64,000 nucleotides of DNA from Panax quinquefolius. Its lineage: Eukaryota; Streptophyta; Magnoliopsida; Apiales; Araliaceae. This document shows positions 11,752 through 22,644 of the stretch, piece by piece. The notes under the pieces are model-generated. The model saw only the letters and a program-made list of their open reading frames with translations, made no database searches and was not told the origin of the DNA. How positions within the stretch are numbered: the stretch's first letter is position 1; each line of letters begins with the position of its first letter. The stretch spans positions 14,360,980 through 14,424,979 of the forward strand of contig CM035170.1 in assembly GCA_020205615.1 (NCBI GenBank), read 5' to 3'. The position numbers and the translations under genes are program-made.

Positions 11752-12391
11752 CAGCTCCAGTGTGTAGCTTGAGCGATTTTAACTTTATCGATTAAAGTCG
11801 ATTCTACTCGTATATTCGTTATCTTCACGTGGGTCCCTAGAGTCTTTAACTCTATCTTCATCATTTGTAAGTTATACAAAATGGGTTTTGTGTTGACAAC
11901 ATCACACTCGTAAACGCATACGATCTTCTACTCAACGCGTCAGCTACCACGTTCGTTTTCCCATGATGGTATTGAATGGTACGATCGTAATCTTCAACAG
12001 CTCGAGCCAACGTCTTTGGCGCATTATACGTTCGTTTTGGTTGAAGAAATATTTAAGGGTTTTAGAAATGGGTTTTGTATTGGGGTCAATACAAAATTCG
12101 ATTTCACACTCTAGGGGTAGGCTAAGAAGTCCTTCGAGAATACGTCAGGAGATTTATTAACAATAGAAATATCATTTAAAAACTGTGACTCTCATCCAAG
12201 ACTTGGATAGCATATAAAATGAAGGTTTTAACGAAGTTTCAATCGATAAGTCAAAGTCTAACTTCTCTAGAGTTAAATTTAAACATTGAGCGTAAAGAAG
12301 AGAGAGAGAATAATGGGTAGAACCGGTATCTAATAAGGTATAGACTTCACAAGAATTTATAATTAACTAACCTGTATAACTTCGTTAAGGG
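11752..12391 (-). pseudogene. TE3 fused RNase H / RT-start / protease remnant
   Basis: On the minus strand, protease C-terminal sequence (12230-12390, 'ttatctattgaaactt' type) is followed by a foreign 29-bp insert (12182-12210), then the protease-RT linker (12060-12180), and then directly RNase H from about 12058 leftwards ('gaagaaatatttaagg', 'ctcgagccaacg'). About 1.1 kb encoding the RT core is missing at the junction near 12055. No long frame survives. TE15 has the same junction and insert. Confidence 0.75.
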
Positions 12392-13616
12392 TTACTTCGC
12401 TTTTTGAGAAGTCACGAAAAACGCTCTTCCTAAAACCACCGACTTTGTTTTTTGTCCAGATCCACCTTTGGTGCCACCGTCCCAATGGACTTGATTTCGC
12501 TTACGAGATAAAATTGAGCTATGTGACCGGTTTTCCACAACTAAAACATATCTTGGAAAGTCAGAATGCTTTGGATTTATATGTCCTCCTCTCCTGCATT
12601 TATAGCGTCTAACCGACGGTCGTTCTCCTCCCCTAGAATTTGTTGTCTTTGGTCTTTGGTCTTTGTTCTTTGACGCCATCCCGTCATTCCAAATCTTCTT
12701 TCTTGAAATTTCCACTTGAATCATTTCTTCTATTATCTTGGCCATGATTACCACCGAAGTGGTTACCATTTCTGGCATGATAATTTCCTCCACGATGGTT
12801 ATCGTTGTTCCGATGACCGTTGACACCGGTACGATTATTATCGTGTTATTGCTCGTTATCCTTCGGTTGGGCTGGCTCATTATCGCGCTCCAATAACTGA
12901 GCCCTATTCACTACATCTGAATATAAACAAAGTTTATGAGAAATGAGGTATTGATGTATTTCGGGTTTCAAACCTCGCAGAAATATTCGCATCATTCTCT
13001 CCTCATTATCAACCAAATGGGATGCAAATCGGGACAACTCGGCAAACTTAGCTTCGTACTGCGACACGTTCATATTGTTTTGCCCCAACTTGATGAACTC
13101 AACCTCCTTCATGTGACGAATACTTTCGGGAAAGTACTTGTCATTGAACAATTCTTGGAACTTCTCCCAAGACATCTTCAGTGCGGCAGATTGAGTACGC
13201 TTTATAGATTCCCATCAGTAATTGGCCTCTCCTCGCAACATGAAGGTGGCAAAGGGGACCTTTTGCTCCTCATAACATCCCAAGACATCAAATATCTTGG
13301 TGATCTGCTTTATCCACGTCTCAGCCGTAAGTGGTTCTGGCTTTCCCAAAAACTCCAGTGGTCCCAGCTCCTTGAACTGCTTAGCGGTGACCGACTATGG
13401 GTTGCCATTGTTTCCACCTACATTTTGAATAGGAACCGCTTTCGCCTGATGTTGCATGAATTTCATAAAGCCTTTGAACATCCCATAGTTCACCATTTCA
13501 TTGGTGTTATTGTTTACCTGAGGATTATTGTCTTCCTGCTGCACCTTATCCTGGGTATTGATTAAAGGTGTCTCCACTGTTTCATTCACTCCATCGTTAA
13601 TATTTCCTGATGCCAT
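12392..13616 (-). pseudogene. TE3 gag
   Basis: Starts with ATG at 13616 (MASGNINDGVNET). The N-terminal part runs to 13395 and is broken by a TAG. The capsid-like retrotransposon gag domain follows (KQFKELGPLEF, FDVLGCYEEQKVPFA, then MSWEKFQELFNDKYFPESIR at 13175-12846), with a further stop where Trp is expected near 13216. The RNA-binding tail has a decayed zinc knuckle: RYKCRRGGHINPKH has lost two cysteines of the Cys-x2-Cys-x4-His-x4-Cys motif. Gag forms the virus-like particle; this copy cannot do so. Antisense frames over it are shadows. Confidence 0.85.
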
Positions 13617-13789
13617 TCTTAAATACTGCCATAAAATAAGGGTTAATTAACAAATCACATATTATCCCTATACTCTGACCGACCAATTAAATACCAAATA
13701 AACTTAGGTAGGTCATACTAGTGAAGGAATTCCCCGTCTCTCCCCTCCTAGTTCTTGTCTCACATCTCGGCCGGGGATCATATCCCTAA

Positions 13790-13801
13790 GCTCGATACTT
13801 A
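13790..13801 (-). other. TE3 primer binding site, degraded initiator tRNA-Met type
   Basis: The plus strand reads GCTCGATACTTA where TE8 and TE15 read GCTCTGATACCA, the complement of the plant initiator tRNA-Met site. It lies two to three bases from the LTR end at 13804. Confidence 0.65.
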
Positions 13802-13803
13802 AT

Positions 13804-16407
13804 CGTGATTTTACCCCAAAATAGGTCCATTTCATCCAACCCATTCGAGTCGCCAAATACATGGTACAAAACAAATACAACTTCATGAATACAATCGTGT
13901 AAGGCAAAATACGACAACACATATATCGTGAGTTCGAATACAACTATTGTCTAATAGACGGTATAAAAACTCAAAAGGGTCCTCATTACAATTATTGATA
14001 CGCTATTTCACGAATAGTGAGGACTACTAATGCAACCATCCGGACCGTTAATCCATTCCCCACTAGTCCCAAATTATATTCTCATTTCTGAGAGAAACAA
14101 TGAAAGAAAGGGTGAGCTCAACTAGCCCAAGAAGAAATATTATGACTAAGATAATATACAACAAATTATCATTAGTCTTCAACAGGAAAAATCGATAAAA
14201 TATAATGAGCCAACAAGTTTTAGATCAACAATCGCAATGGAATAAGCAATCCATTAGAAGAGTCAAGAGAGAACGAATTCTACTATCTTCTAAGATTTAA
14301 AAGTCCATCATCAATATTTTATCCTCAGTAACATCAATCAATATACATCTTGAATCAAATATTCATCTTTTTGCACTACGTGCCAAAGATATTCATTTTG
14401 TATCACCAACAATAGTCATGTTCATCTCAACACCTGTTCATCTTTGCACTACGGGCCAAAGATATTCATCAGGTAATCATTCATCTTTGCACTACAGGCC
14501 AAAGATATCCAGTAATAACATCATTTAGGACTGAGGATGATGAAAAATATTTTAAAGGAACGAATCCAGTAAAACAAAATAACAAATATTAGAGATTCGT
14601 ATCACAGTTTATCCAAGATCAATAATACTCCATAATAACCAATTTCGAAGTAAAATTCAAGAATAAAGATCAAAACATGGATACAATCAAAGATAGTAAC
14701 CATAATAGACATCTTGGACAAAAAGAAGAAAAAAATCGGTGAATAGTGCCGTATACGTGAATAGTATCGTATACGTGAATAATATCGTATACGTGAATAG
14801 TAACTCCGACACCAAAAGATAAAAATTCCACAAGAAAAATCATCATGCTTCGTGAATAGTACTCATGAATAGTAACTCATGAATAGTAACCCCGACATAA
14901 AAAGTTCCAAATTTGATAAAAAGTTCCAACCAATATTTCGACATAATGATATTGAAGAAATAATATCACTTACGAAGGAAAAAACATCCCTTACCTCAAA
15001 ATATCAGTACTTCTGATCGGAATATCGGTATAAGGCTGAAGGAAACTTGCACTGATGAATAGAAACTCACAAAGTATCTAAATACTCACAAAATACACTC
15101 AATAATATATAGAGAGAAAGAGAGAAAGCTTATGTTTCTGGTGTGATTTTCAATTCTAATTTAGCCCTCTATTTATAGGAAAATGTTAGCACGCCGAAGC
15201 AGACTTGACCTACAACCTGATGGTTTTACCTGCTACTATTGTCACCCACCACATTTAAAATAAAATTCAGCACATTTCTTCACCAACCACAAGTGGGGCC
15301 CACTCAATTCTAGAATTTTCCACCAAAATTATTTATAACCTGATTTCCGAATCAGCCACCTCTTAAAAATCATAACAAATCATACGCTCCTTTTTAACAG
15401 TTCAAAATTTGTGGACATATACTCAACTTATATATGTATAACATATCCAAAAATTACAACGATCCAACGGTCGGATTAAAAATTATAACTCCCGCAATAT
15501 ATCTCAAAAAACACTGGTTTGATTTTTAATACCTCCAATCCGACAAAATACTACTAAAACACCTCAACATTAATTCCTTCACTTATAACCACATAAATAA
15601 ATTCATCATTTATATCCACATAAAATAAATATTTTCTTATCATATGAATTAATGATTAATTATTCACAAATAATATTACAGAATCACATTTATGACAACC
15701 AGGCTGTTCCTAGGAAAGAGAGGGATTTCCAATAAGGATTTCTCCTTACTGACGCGCAATTAGGTGACCAAACCTCTCCTTGACAGAACTTTCTAGACAT
15801 TGCCAAATATGTTATCTAATTATATTATTCAAATAATATGAATTATTGATCTGATAATGGAAATACTGTGCAGTGACAATTATTGAACAACAATAATATA
15901 AAATATCAACGCAGCAATTATTGATTCTATAAAATAAAATATTGAACAGTAATTACTGTAACAATTATTGAGTAGTGCCTTCTTACATAAGGATCAATAA
16001 TTCAAAAAATCTTTATGCGTAATACCGTGTAACTTCTTTATGCAACCACGCCAGACATTATATATTTTAACCACCGTATATTCCAACGGTTTAATAGCAG
16101 TAACAACTACTGCAAGTTATTTATAACAACCCAAACTTTATCGCTTTTCTTCATCCCACGCTTATCTATTATGGGGCCCACAAATGGTCAATGTACTGGC
16201 CGCATTTAATATTCCCCGAAGAAAAGAATATTCCACGACCAAACGAATATTACCCGACAACAATGAATATTATATAACCACTTGCTTATTTTGAAAATTT
16301 GCACATTTCACCCATAACCAAAGTATTATATCAAATTAATACCTTATTATTCACAATAATAAATAAAAGAAATTTGATTTTATTCATTAAAAAGTTGGGG
16401 TCTTACA
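13804..16407 (-). repeat. TE3 5' LTR, 2604 bp
   Basis: It runs from the LTR end (degraded TGTGACGCCC at 13804) to the start GGGGTCTTACA at 16407. The TATA box is at 15170-15177 on the minus strand. It contains three copies of an 18-bp 'gtatacgtgaatagtatc' unit (14745-14810) and three copies of the 24-nt hairpin module (about 14365, 14440-14463 and 14483-14506). Confidence 0.85.
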
Positions 16408-17237
16408 CAGAGACTATATACTGTAAAACATATATGATAAGGTTTATAGAACATACCTTTAATTTGTTCAAACGACACTTGTAAATCGCTGATAAAAGTT
16501 GAAGAATTCAAAGACCTGTGTTTCTCTTGCTTCTCTCTTTTAGACTCTCCCTTTTCTTACTTAGGCTTAGGTTTAGACAAATGCGTAAACTAAAAATCAA
16601 CTGATAATCTATGCGTACTCTAAAACTGATAAGCCAACATAAATAAAAGAAACGCATGTGGTCATTATAATACTACTAAATACTATCAGTTACCAAAAAC
16701 ATATAACTTATATAACGTATAACTTATAAATATAAATATATTTTATTTATATATTTATTTTATTTTATTAATAATTTAAATTCAAAAGTAACCCAAAAGC
16801 CATAAGGCTTCGTTTGGCAACCCATTTAAAAATTAAGGATTAATACTTAAGCCTTGTTTGGCAAAGAACTAAATTAAACTACTTTAATTTAATTTAATAA
16901 CTCTTTATAACATAGTTATTTGTCACTCTTTATGAAATAACAATTTATTAAATAATTCACTTAATCACATAAGTCACATTAATTATTTAACAAATAAATA
17001 ATTAACTAAATCAAATTGAACAATTATTTATCCAATAATAAATACATCCAATAAATATTTATATAAATTAATAAATATTTATATTATTTATCCAATAATA
17101 AACACATCCAATAAATATTTATATAAATCAATAAATATTTATAATTTACATTAAAAAAAACTAGAATGTTACATCATTCCCTCTTATAAGGATTATGTCT
17201 CCAGAATCATAACTCAAACAACACATTCGTTACAAAC
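16408..17237 (-). mobile_element. TE4: fragment of a second gypsy LTR family plus pol 3' edge
   Basis: The AT-rich sequence 16408-17174 ends in GTTACA and resembles the right part of the solo LTR TE13 (46710-47163), including 'cttgtttggc' and the run of 'aataaatattta' blocks. Read on the minus strand it starts TGTAACATTC and is preceded by 'aagagggaatga' (17175-17190), a plausible polypurine tract. So it is the front of a 3' LTR with a few tens of bases of upstream element. TE3 inserted next to or into it, and the junction at about 17237 to TE5 is abrupt. No gene is seen. Confidence 0.6.
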
Positions 17238-18228
17238 GATATTCAGTAATATCATCATTTAGGACTGAGGATGATGAAAAATATCTTTAAAAAATGAATC
17301 CAATGAGACAAAATGACAAATATTAGGGATTCATATTACAGTTTATCCTAGTTCAATAATACTCCATAATAACCAATTGTGAAGTAGAATTCAAAAATAA
17401 AGATCAAAACATGGATACAATCAAAGATATTAACCATAATAGACATATTGGACAAAAAAGAGAACATTTCATTTTTTGGTGAATAGTATCGATTCGTGAA
17501 TAGTGTCGTATACGTGAATAGTGCCGTATACGTGAATAGCAACTCTGACACAAAAAGGTAAAAATTCCACAATAAAATTCATATCAATATTTCAGCATAA
17601 TGATATTGAAAGAAATAATATCATTTACGAAAAAAATAATATCCCTTACCTCAAAAGAATAGTACTTCCGGCTGAAATATCAGGTATAAGGCTGAAGAAA
17701 ACTTGCACTGATGAATAACAACTCACAAAATATCTAAACACTCATAAAATACGCTCGATAGTATAGAGAGAGAAAGAGAGAAAACTTGTTTCTAGTGTGA
17801 TTTTCAATTCTAACTAAGCATCCTATTTATAGGAAAATGCTTAGAAGCGTCAGATGTGAGACTTAACTCGCTACTGATGGCTTTTACACACTACTATTCA
17901 CACCCACCACTTTTGAAAATAAATTCCAACACATTTTATTTCTCACCAACCAAAAGTGGGGCCCACCATATTTTTAATAAAAAACATTTATATCTGAAAC
18001 TTCAATAATTCATAATAAATAGCTCCTTTATCATAAAAATACGAATTTTATGTCCATTCCATAGGAAATTAAATTCTCTACAACTTTGTAAGTTTAAGTT
18101 TTCTAAATTCCAAACGAAAAATGACCGAAATCCATATACGGACGATTTTTCAACACCTCTATTCCGACAAAATACTGATAAAACACCTCAGCATTAATTC
18201 CTTCATTTATGTCCACGTAAAATATATC
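17238..18228 (-). repeat. TE5: antisense chromovirus LTR, left piece (truncated)
   Basis: Homologous to the TE3 5' LTR from 'gatattcagtaat' onward, with a TATA box at 17824-17831 (minus strand). The LTR end (TGTGACGCCC and about 0.7-0.9 kb) is missing at the left. The LTR is split at 18228 by TE6 and resumes at 20704. Confidence 0.8.
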
Positions 18229-20703
18229 TATAAGACCCTAACTTATTATAAATAAAAATCAAATTTCCTCTAATTATTATTGTGAATAATAAGGTATTAA
18301 TTTGATATAATGCTTTGGTTATGAGTGAAATGTGCAAATTTTACAAAATAAGTAAGTGGTTATAAAATATTCATTTTTCTCGGGGAATATTTGTTTGGTC
18401 GTGGAATATTCTTCATTGCGTGGGAATATTCAGATGACGACAGTAACCATTTAGGGCCCCATAATGTAAAAATGGTCGGATGAAGAAAATGACAAATTTG
18501 AGTTTTTATAAATAACTACAGTAGTTATTACTGTTAACACTTTGTTGGAATACTCGGTTGGTTAAAATACGATGTCGTGTGGGTTGCACGAGAAGAGCAC
18601 ACGATTTTGCATAGTATTTTTGAATTATTGATTCTTACGTAAGAAGACACTACTCATTAATTGTTACAGTAATTACTGTTCAATATTTTATTTTATTGAT
18701 TCAATAATTGTTACCTTAATATTTTATATTATTGTTGTTTCAATAATTGTCACTACAAAGTATCTCCATTATCAGATTAATAATTCATATTATTTGAATA
18801 ATATTATTAGATAGTATTATTGTCAATGTCTAAGGAAGTTCTGTCTAAGAAAGGGGTTTGGTCACTTAATTGCGCGCCAATAAGGAGAAATCCTTATCGG
18901 AAAGCCCCCTCTTTCCTGGGAACGACCTGATTGTCATAATTGTGATTTTGTAATATTATTTGTGAATAATTAATTATTGATTTATATGATAAGGAAATAT
19001 TTATTTTATGTGGATATAAATTATGGATATATTTATTGTGGTTATAAATGAAGGATTTATTGCTGAGGTGTTTTATCAGTATTTTGTCGGAATGGAAGTT
19101 TTGAAAATCATCCGTATGTGGATTTCGGACATTTTTCATTTGGAATTTGGAATAACTTAAACTTACAAAGTTGTAGAGAATTTAATTTCCTATGGAATAG
19201 ACATGAGATTCGAATTTTTCTGATAAAAGGGCTATTTATTATGAATTATTGAAGTTTCAGAAATAAATATTTTTATTAAAAATATGGTGGGCCCCACTTT
19301 TGGTTGGTGAGAAATAAAATGTGCTGGAATTTATTTTCAAAAGTTGTGGGCTTGAATAGTAGCAGGTAAAGCCATCAAGTAGCAGGTTAAGCATTTTCCT
19401 ATAAATAGGGTGTTTAGTTAGAATTAAAAATCACACTAGAAACAAGTTTTCTCTCTTTCTCTCTCTATATTATCGAGCGTATTTTGTGAGTATTTAGATA
19501 CTTTGTGAGTTGCTATTCATCGATGCAAGTTTTCTTCAAATTTTATACCGATATTCCGATCGTAAATCTTCATTATTTTGAGGTAAGGGTGTTATTTTCT
19601 TCATAATGATGTCATTCTTTCAATATCATTATACCAAAATATTGGTATGGATTTTATTGTGGAATTTCTACCTTTTGTGTCGGGGAGTTACTATTAACGA
19701 TACGGCATTATTCACGATATCAGACTTTATTCACTTATCACGACACTTATTCACGTAAAAATTAAATTTTCTTTTTTTGTCCAGTTGTTATACAAGATGG
19801 TTACTATCTTTGATTGTATCCATATTTTGATCTTTATTCTTGAATTTTGCTCTACAATTGATTATTATAAGATATTTTTGAACTTAGATAAACTAAAGTA
19901 CGAATCCCTAATCTTTGATCTTTTATCTCACTGGATCCATTTTCTTTAAGATATTTTTCATCATCCTCAGTCCTAAATGATGATATTACTGAATATCTTT
20001 AGCCTATAGTGCAAAGATGAATGATTAACTGATGAATATCTTTGGCCCGTAGTGCAAAGATGAACAAGTGTTGAGATGAACATGACCAACTGGTGATACA
20101 AATGAATATATTTGGCCTGTAGTGCAAAGATGAATATTTGATTCAAGATGTATATTGATTGATGTTACAGGGATAAAATATTGATGATGGACTTTTAAAT
20201 CTTAGAAGATAGTAGAATCCTATCTCTACTTGACTATTCTAATGGATTCTTTGCTACCGCATTGCAGTTTGTTGATCTAAAACTTGTTGTCTATTATATT
20301 TTATCAGATTTTTTTCCCTGTTGAAAACTAATGATAAATTGTTGTATATTATCTTAGTCATAATATTCTTTACTGGGCTAGTTGAGCTCACCCTTTTCCT
20401 TTTTGTTCAATTTTTCTTCTCAGGAGGTGAGAACATAGTAGGAACTAGCCGGGGTATGGAGTGATGGTTCAGGATAGTTGTTTTAGTAGTCCTCACAATT
20501 TATAAAATAGTGTACCAATAATTGTAATAAGGACTACTTTTGAGTTTGTATACTCTCAATTAGACAAAATTTGTATTCAAACTCACAGTATATGTGTTGT
20601 CGTATTTTGCACGACAATTGTATTACTGAGGTTGTATTTTTTTCTGTACCATGTATTTGGCGACTCAAAATGGGTGATGTATACCTATTTTGAGGGCGTC
20701 ACA
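18229..20703 (+). mobile_element. TE6: solo LTR of a sense chromovirus, 2475 bp
   Basis: A single LTR with no internal region. It starts TATAAGACCC (the TG start has mutated to TA) and ends GGGCGTCACA. Five-base target duplications ATATC flank it at 18224-18228 and 20704-20708. The TATA box is at 19400-19407. Solo LTRs form by recombination between the two LTRs of one element. The host LTR TE5 continues on both sides in the opposite orientation. Confidence 0.9.
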
Positions 20704-21487
20704 ATATCCATCATTTATATCCACATAAAATAAATATTTTCTCATCATATAAATCAATAATTAATTATTCACAAATAATATTATAGAATCACAATTATAA
20801 TGACCAGTCGTTCCTGGGAAAAGAGGGGCTTTTCGATAAGATTTTTCCTTCATGGTAGCGCCAATTAGGTGACCAAACCCCTTTCTGAGCAGAACTTCCT
20901 GAGACATTGCCAATAATACTATCTAATAATATTATTCAAATAATACAAATTATTGATTTGATAATGGGAAATATTGTGCAATGACAATTATTATTGAAAT
21001 AACAATAATATAAAATATCAATGCAAAGAATTATTGAATCAATAAAATAAAATATTTAACAAGAATTCATCGTAATAATTATTGAGTAGTGCCTTCTTAT
21101 ATGTAAGAATCAATAATTCAAAATCATCGCGTAATACCGTAATACTTCTTGCAACCACGTGTATTCATCGTATTTTAACCACCGGGTATTCCAAATTGTT
21201 AATTGGTAACCATTACTGCCAGTTATTTATAAAAAACACAAACTTGTCGTTTTCTTCATCCGACAGTTATCCATTATGGGGCCCACAAATGGTTGCGCCG
21301 TCGTACGAATATTCCACGACCAAACGAATATTCCCCGATAAAATGAATATTTTATAACCACTTGCTTATTTTGCAAAATTTTCATATTTCACCCATAACC
21401 AAAGTATTATATCAAATTAACACTTTATTATTCACAATAATAAATAGAGGAAATTTGGTTTTATTTATAAAAAGTTGGGGTCTTACA
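20704..21487 (-). repeat. TE5: antisense chromovirus LTR, right piece
   Basis: Continues the LTR broken by TE6, with 'cacaaataatattatag' and 'ggtgaccaaacccc' blocks in the same order as the other LTRs. It ends GGGGTCTTACA at 21487, the TGTAAGACCCC start on the minus strand. No pol sequence follows. Confidence 0.85.
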
Positions 21488-21489
21488 AT

Positions 21490-21665
21490 TATTTCTTACG
21501 AATATTGAATGAAAATAATATCCCTTACGAATATTGAACGAAAATAATATTCCTTACGAATATAGAACGAAGACAATATTCCTTACGAATATTGGACGAA
21601 AATAATATTCCGTACGAACATTGAACAAAAATAATATTCTTACGAATACAAAAAATAATATCTCT
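21490..21665 (-). repeat. 29-bp tandem repeat, about 6 copies
   Basis: The motif 'ccttacgaatattgaacg' recurs with a 29-bp period at 21496, 21525, 21554, 21583, 21612 and 21640. It is an expansion of the 'aatatcccttac' segment that lies downstream of the promoter in related LTRs. A related three-copy, 27-bp version lies in TE11 at about 53355-53430. Confidence 0.8.
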
Positions 21666-21954
21666 TCTGAATATGAAAAAAATAATACCCCTTACCTTAA
21701 AATGAGAGTAATTCTGACTAGTATAGCGGAGATATTTTTGAAGAAAACTTGCACTATTTGCTACAGTCAAAGCTTCCTTAAACTCAAAAAAAATACACTC
21801 AATATTATAGAAGAAGAATTCTCTGATTCTGGTGTGATTTTTATTTTTAAACTAAGCATCCTATTTATAGGAGAATGGCAGGGCACTATTTAAAATTTTC
21901 TCACGGGTGAACAGGAGAAAATATTCACGGGCGTTCGGCGCGAATTTTCTAATT

Positions 21955-22045
21955 TTTACTATGCAACACTATGTAACACTATTCAATACGATGCATCACT
22001 ATGCAACATTATGCAGTACTATGCAACACTATGCAATATAAAACA
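21955..22045. repeat. Short minisatellite, 'cactatgcaa' type
   Basis: About eight imperfect copies of a 10-11 bp unit (ACTATGCAAC). The same motif occurs in TE15 at about 57728-57775, so it is an LTR component of this family. Confidence 0.7.
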
Positions 22046-22644
22046 AAAACTGAGATAAATTTCTACCGACGATTTTAAAAAATGAGTAAGTGGGGGTCCA
22101 TGTAATAAGCCAAATTTATAATAAATACTTCATGACAAACCCATTTTATTTATATCAAATCACTTGACTAAACACATTTTAATCTTTTAACATGTATTCA
22201 TCATTAATATCATAACTCACAATATTAACAACCAAATCATTCCCAAGAAAGAGGGGATTTTCAATAAGGACTTCTCCTTACTGGCGTGCAATTAAATAAC
22301 CTAACCCCTTTCCTCGACAGAACGTTCTAGATATTATCAATAATGCAAATAATAATATGAATAACCGTGTCGTTTCAATTATTGATTTAATAATATAAAA
22401 TATTGTGCAGATGATACTGTGACAATAATTGAATTAATAATATGAGATACTATGCATCAACTACTATTGCAATAATTGAATAAAATTGAGTGACTTTTCA
22501 CGTAAGCATCAATAATCAAAGATATTGTACAATACTGTATGCTACTGTGCAACCACGCGTATTACTATACTTTTTTCATCGGGTATTTCAACAGTTAACG
22601 GTAAAAGTTTTGCCATTATTTTTATAAAAATGTTATTTCTGTCG

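Larger units (their letters stand above)
9896..16407 (-). mobile_element. TE3: antisense, internally deleted Tekay/Del-like chromovirus
   Basis: Read on the minus strand, the 5' LTR (13804-16407) is followed by a damaged initiator-Met primer site, gag (from 13616), a shortened protease/RT/RNase H remnant, a pol C-terminus and the 3' LTR fragment (9896-11290). The rest of the 3' LTR is displaced by TE2 and lies off-window. RT and the integrase core are deleted. The deletion junction and a short insertion are shared with TE15, which marks a non-autonomous subfamily. Confidence 0.85.
21488..22644 (-). repeat. TE7: antisense chromovirus LTR, left piece
   Basis: LTR sequence with a TATA box at 21862-21869 (minus strand) and the usual 'gtgattttta', 'aagaaagaggggattttc' and 'ctggcgtgcaatta' blocks. 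It is interrupted at 22644 by TE8 and ends at 32713. Its left part is lost at the TE5 border. Confidence 0.8.

Noticed and set aside
12936..13565. 209-codon plus-strand frame
   Set aside because: It is the antisense shadow of TE3 gag, whose capsid motifs are on the minus strand.
16408..17174. AT-rich sequence first taken as unique host DNA
   Set aside because: Its order of motifs and its GTTACA end match the right part of the solo LTR TE13, so it is better read as LTR sequence.
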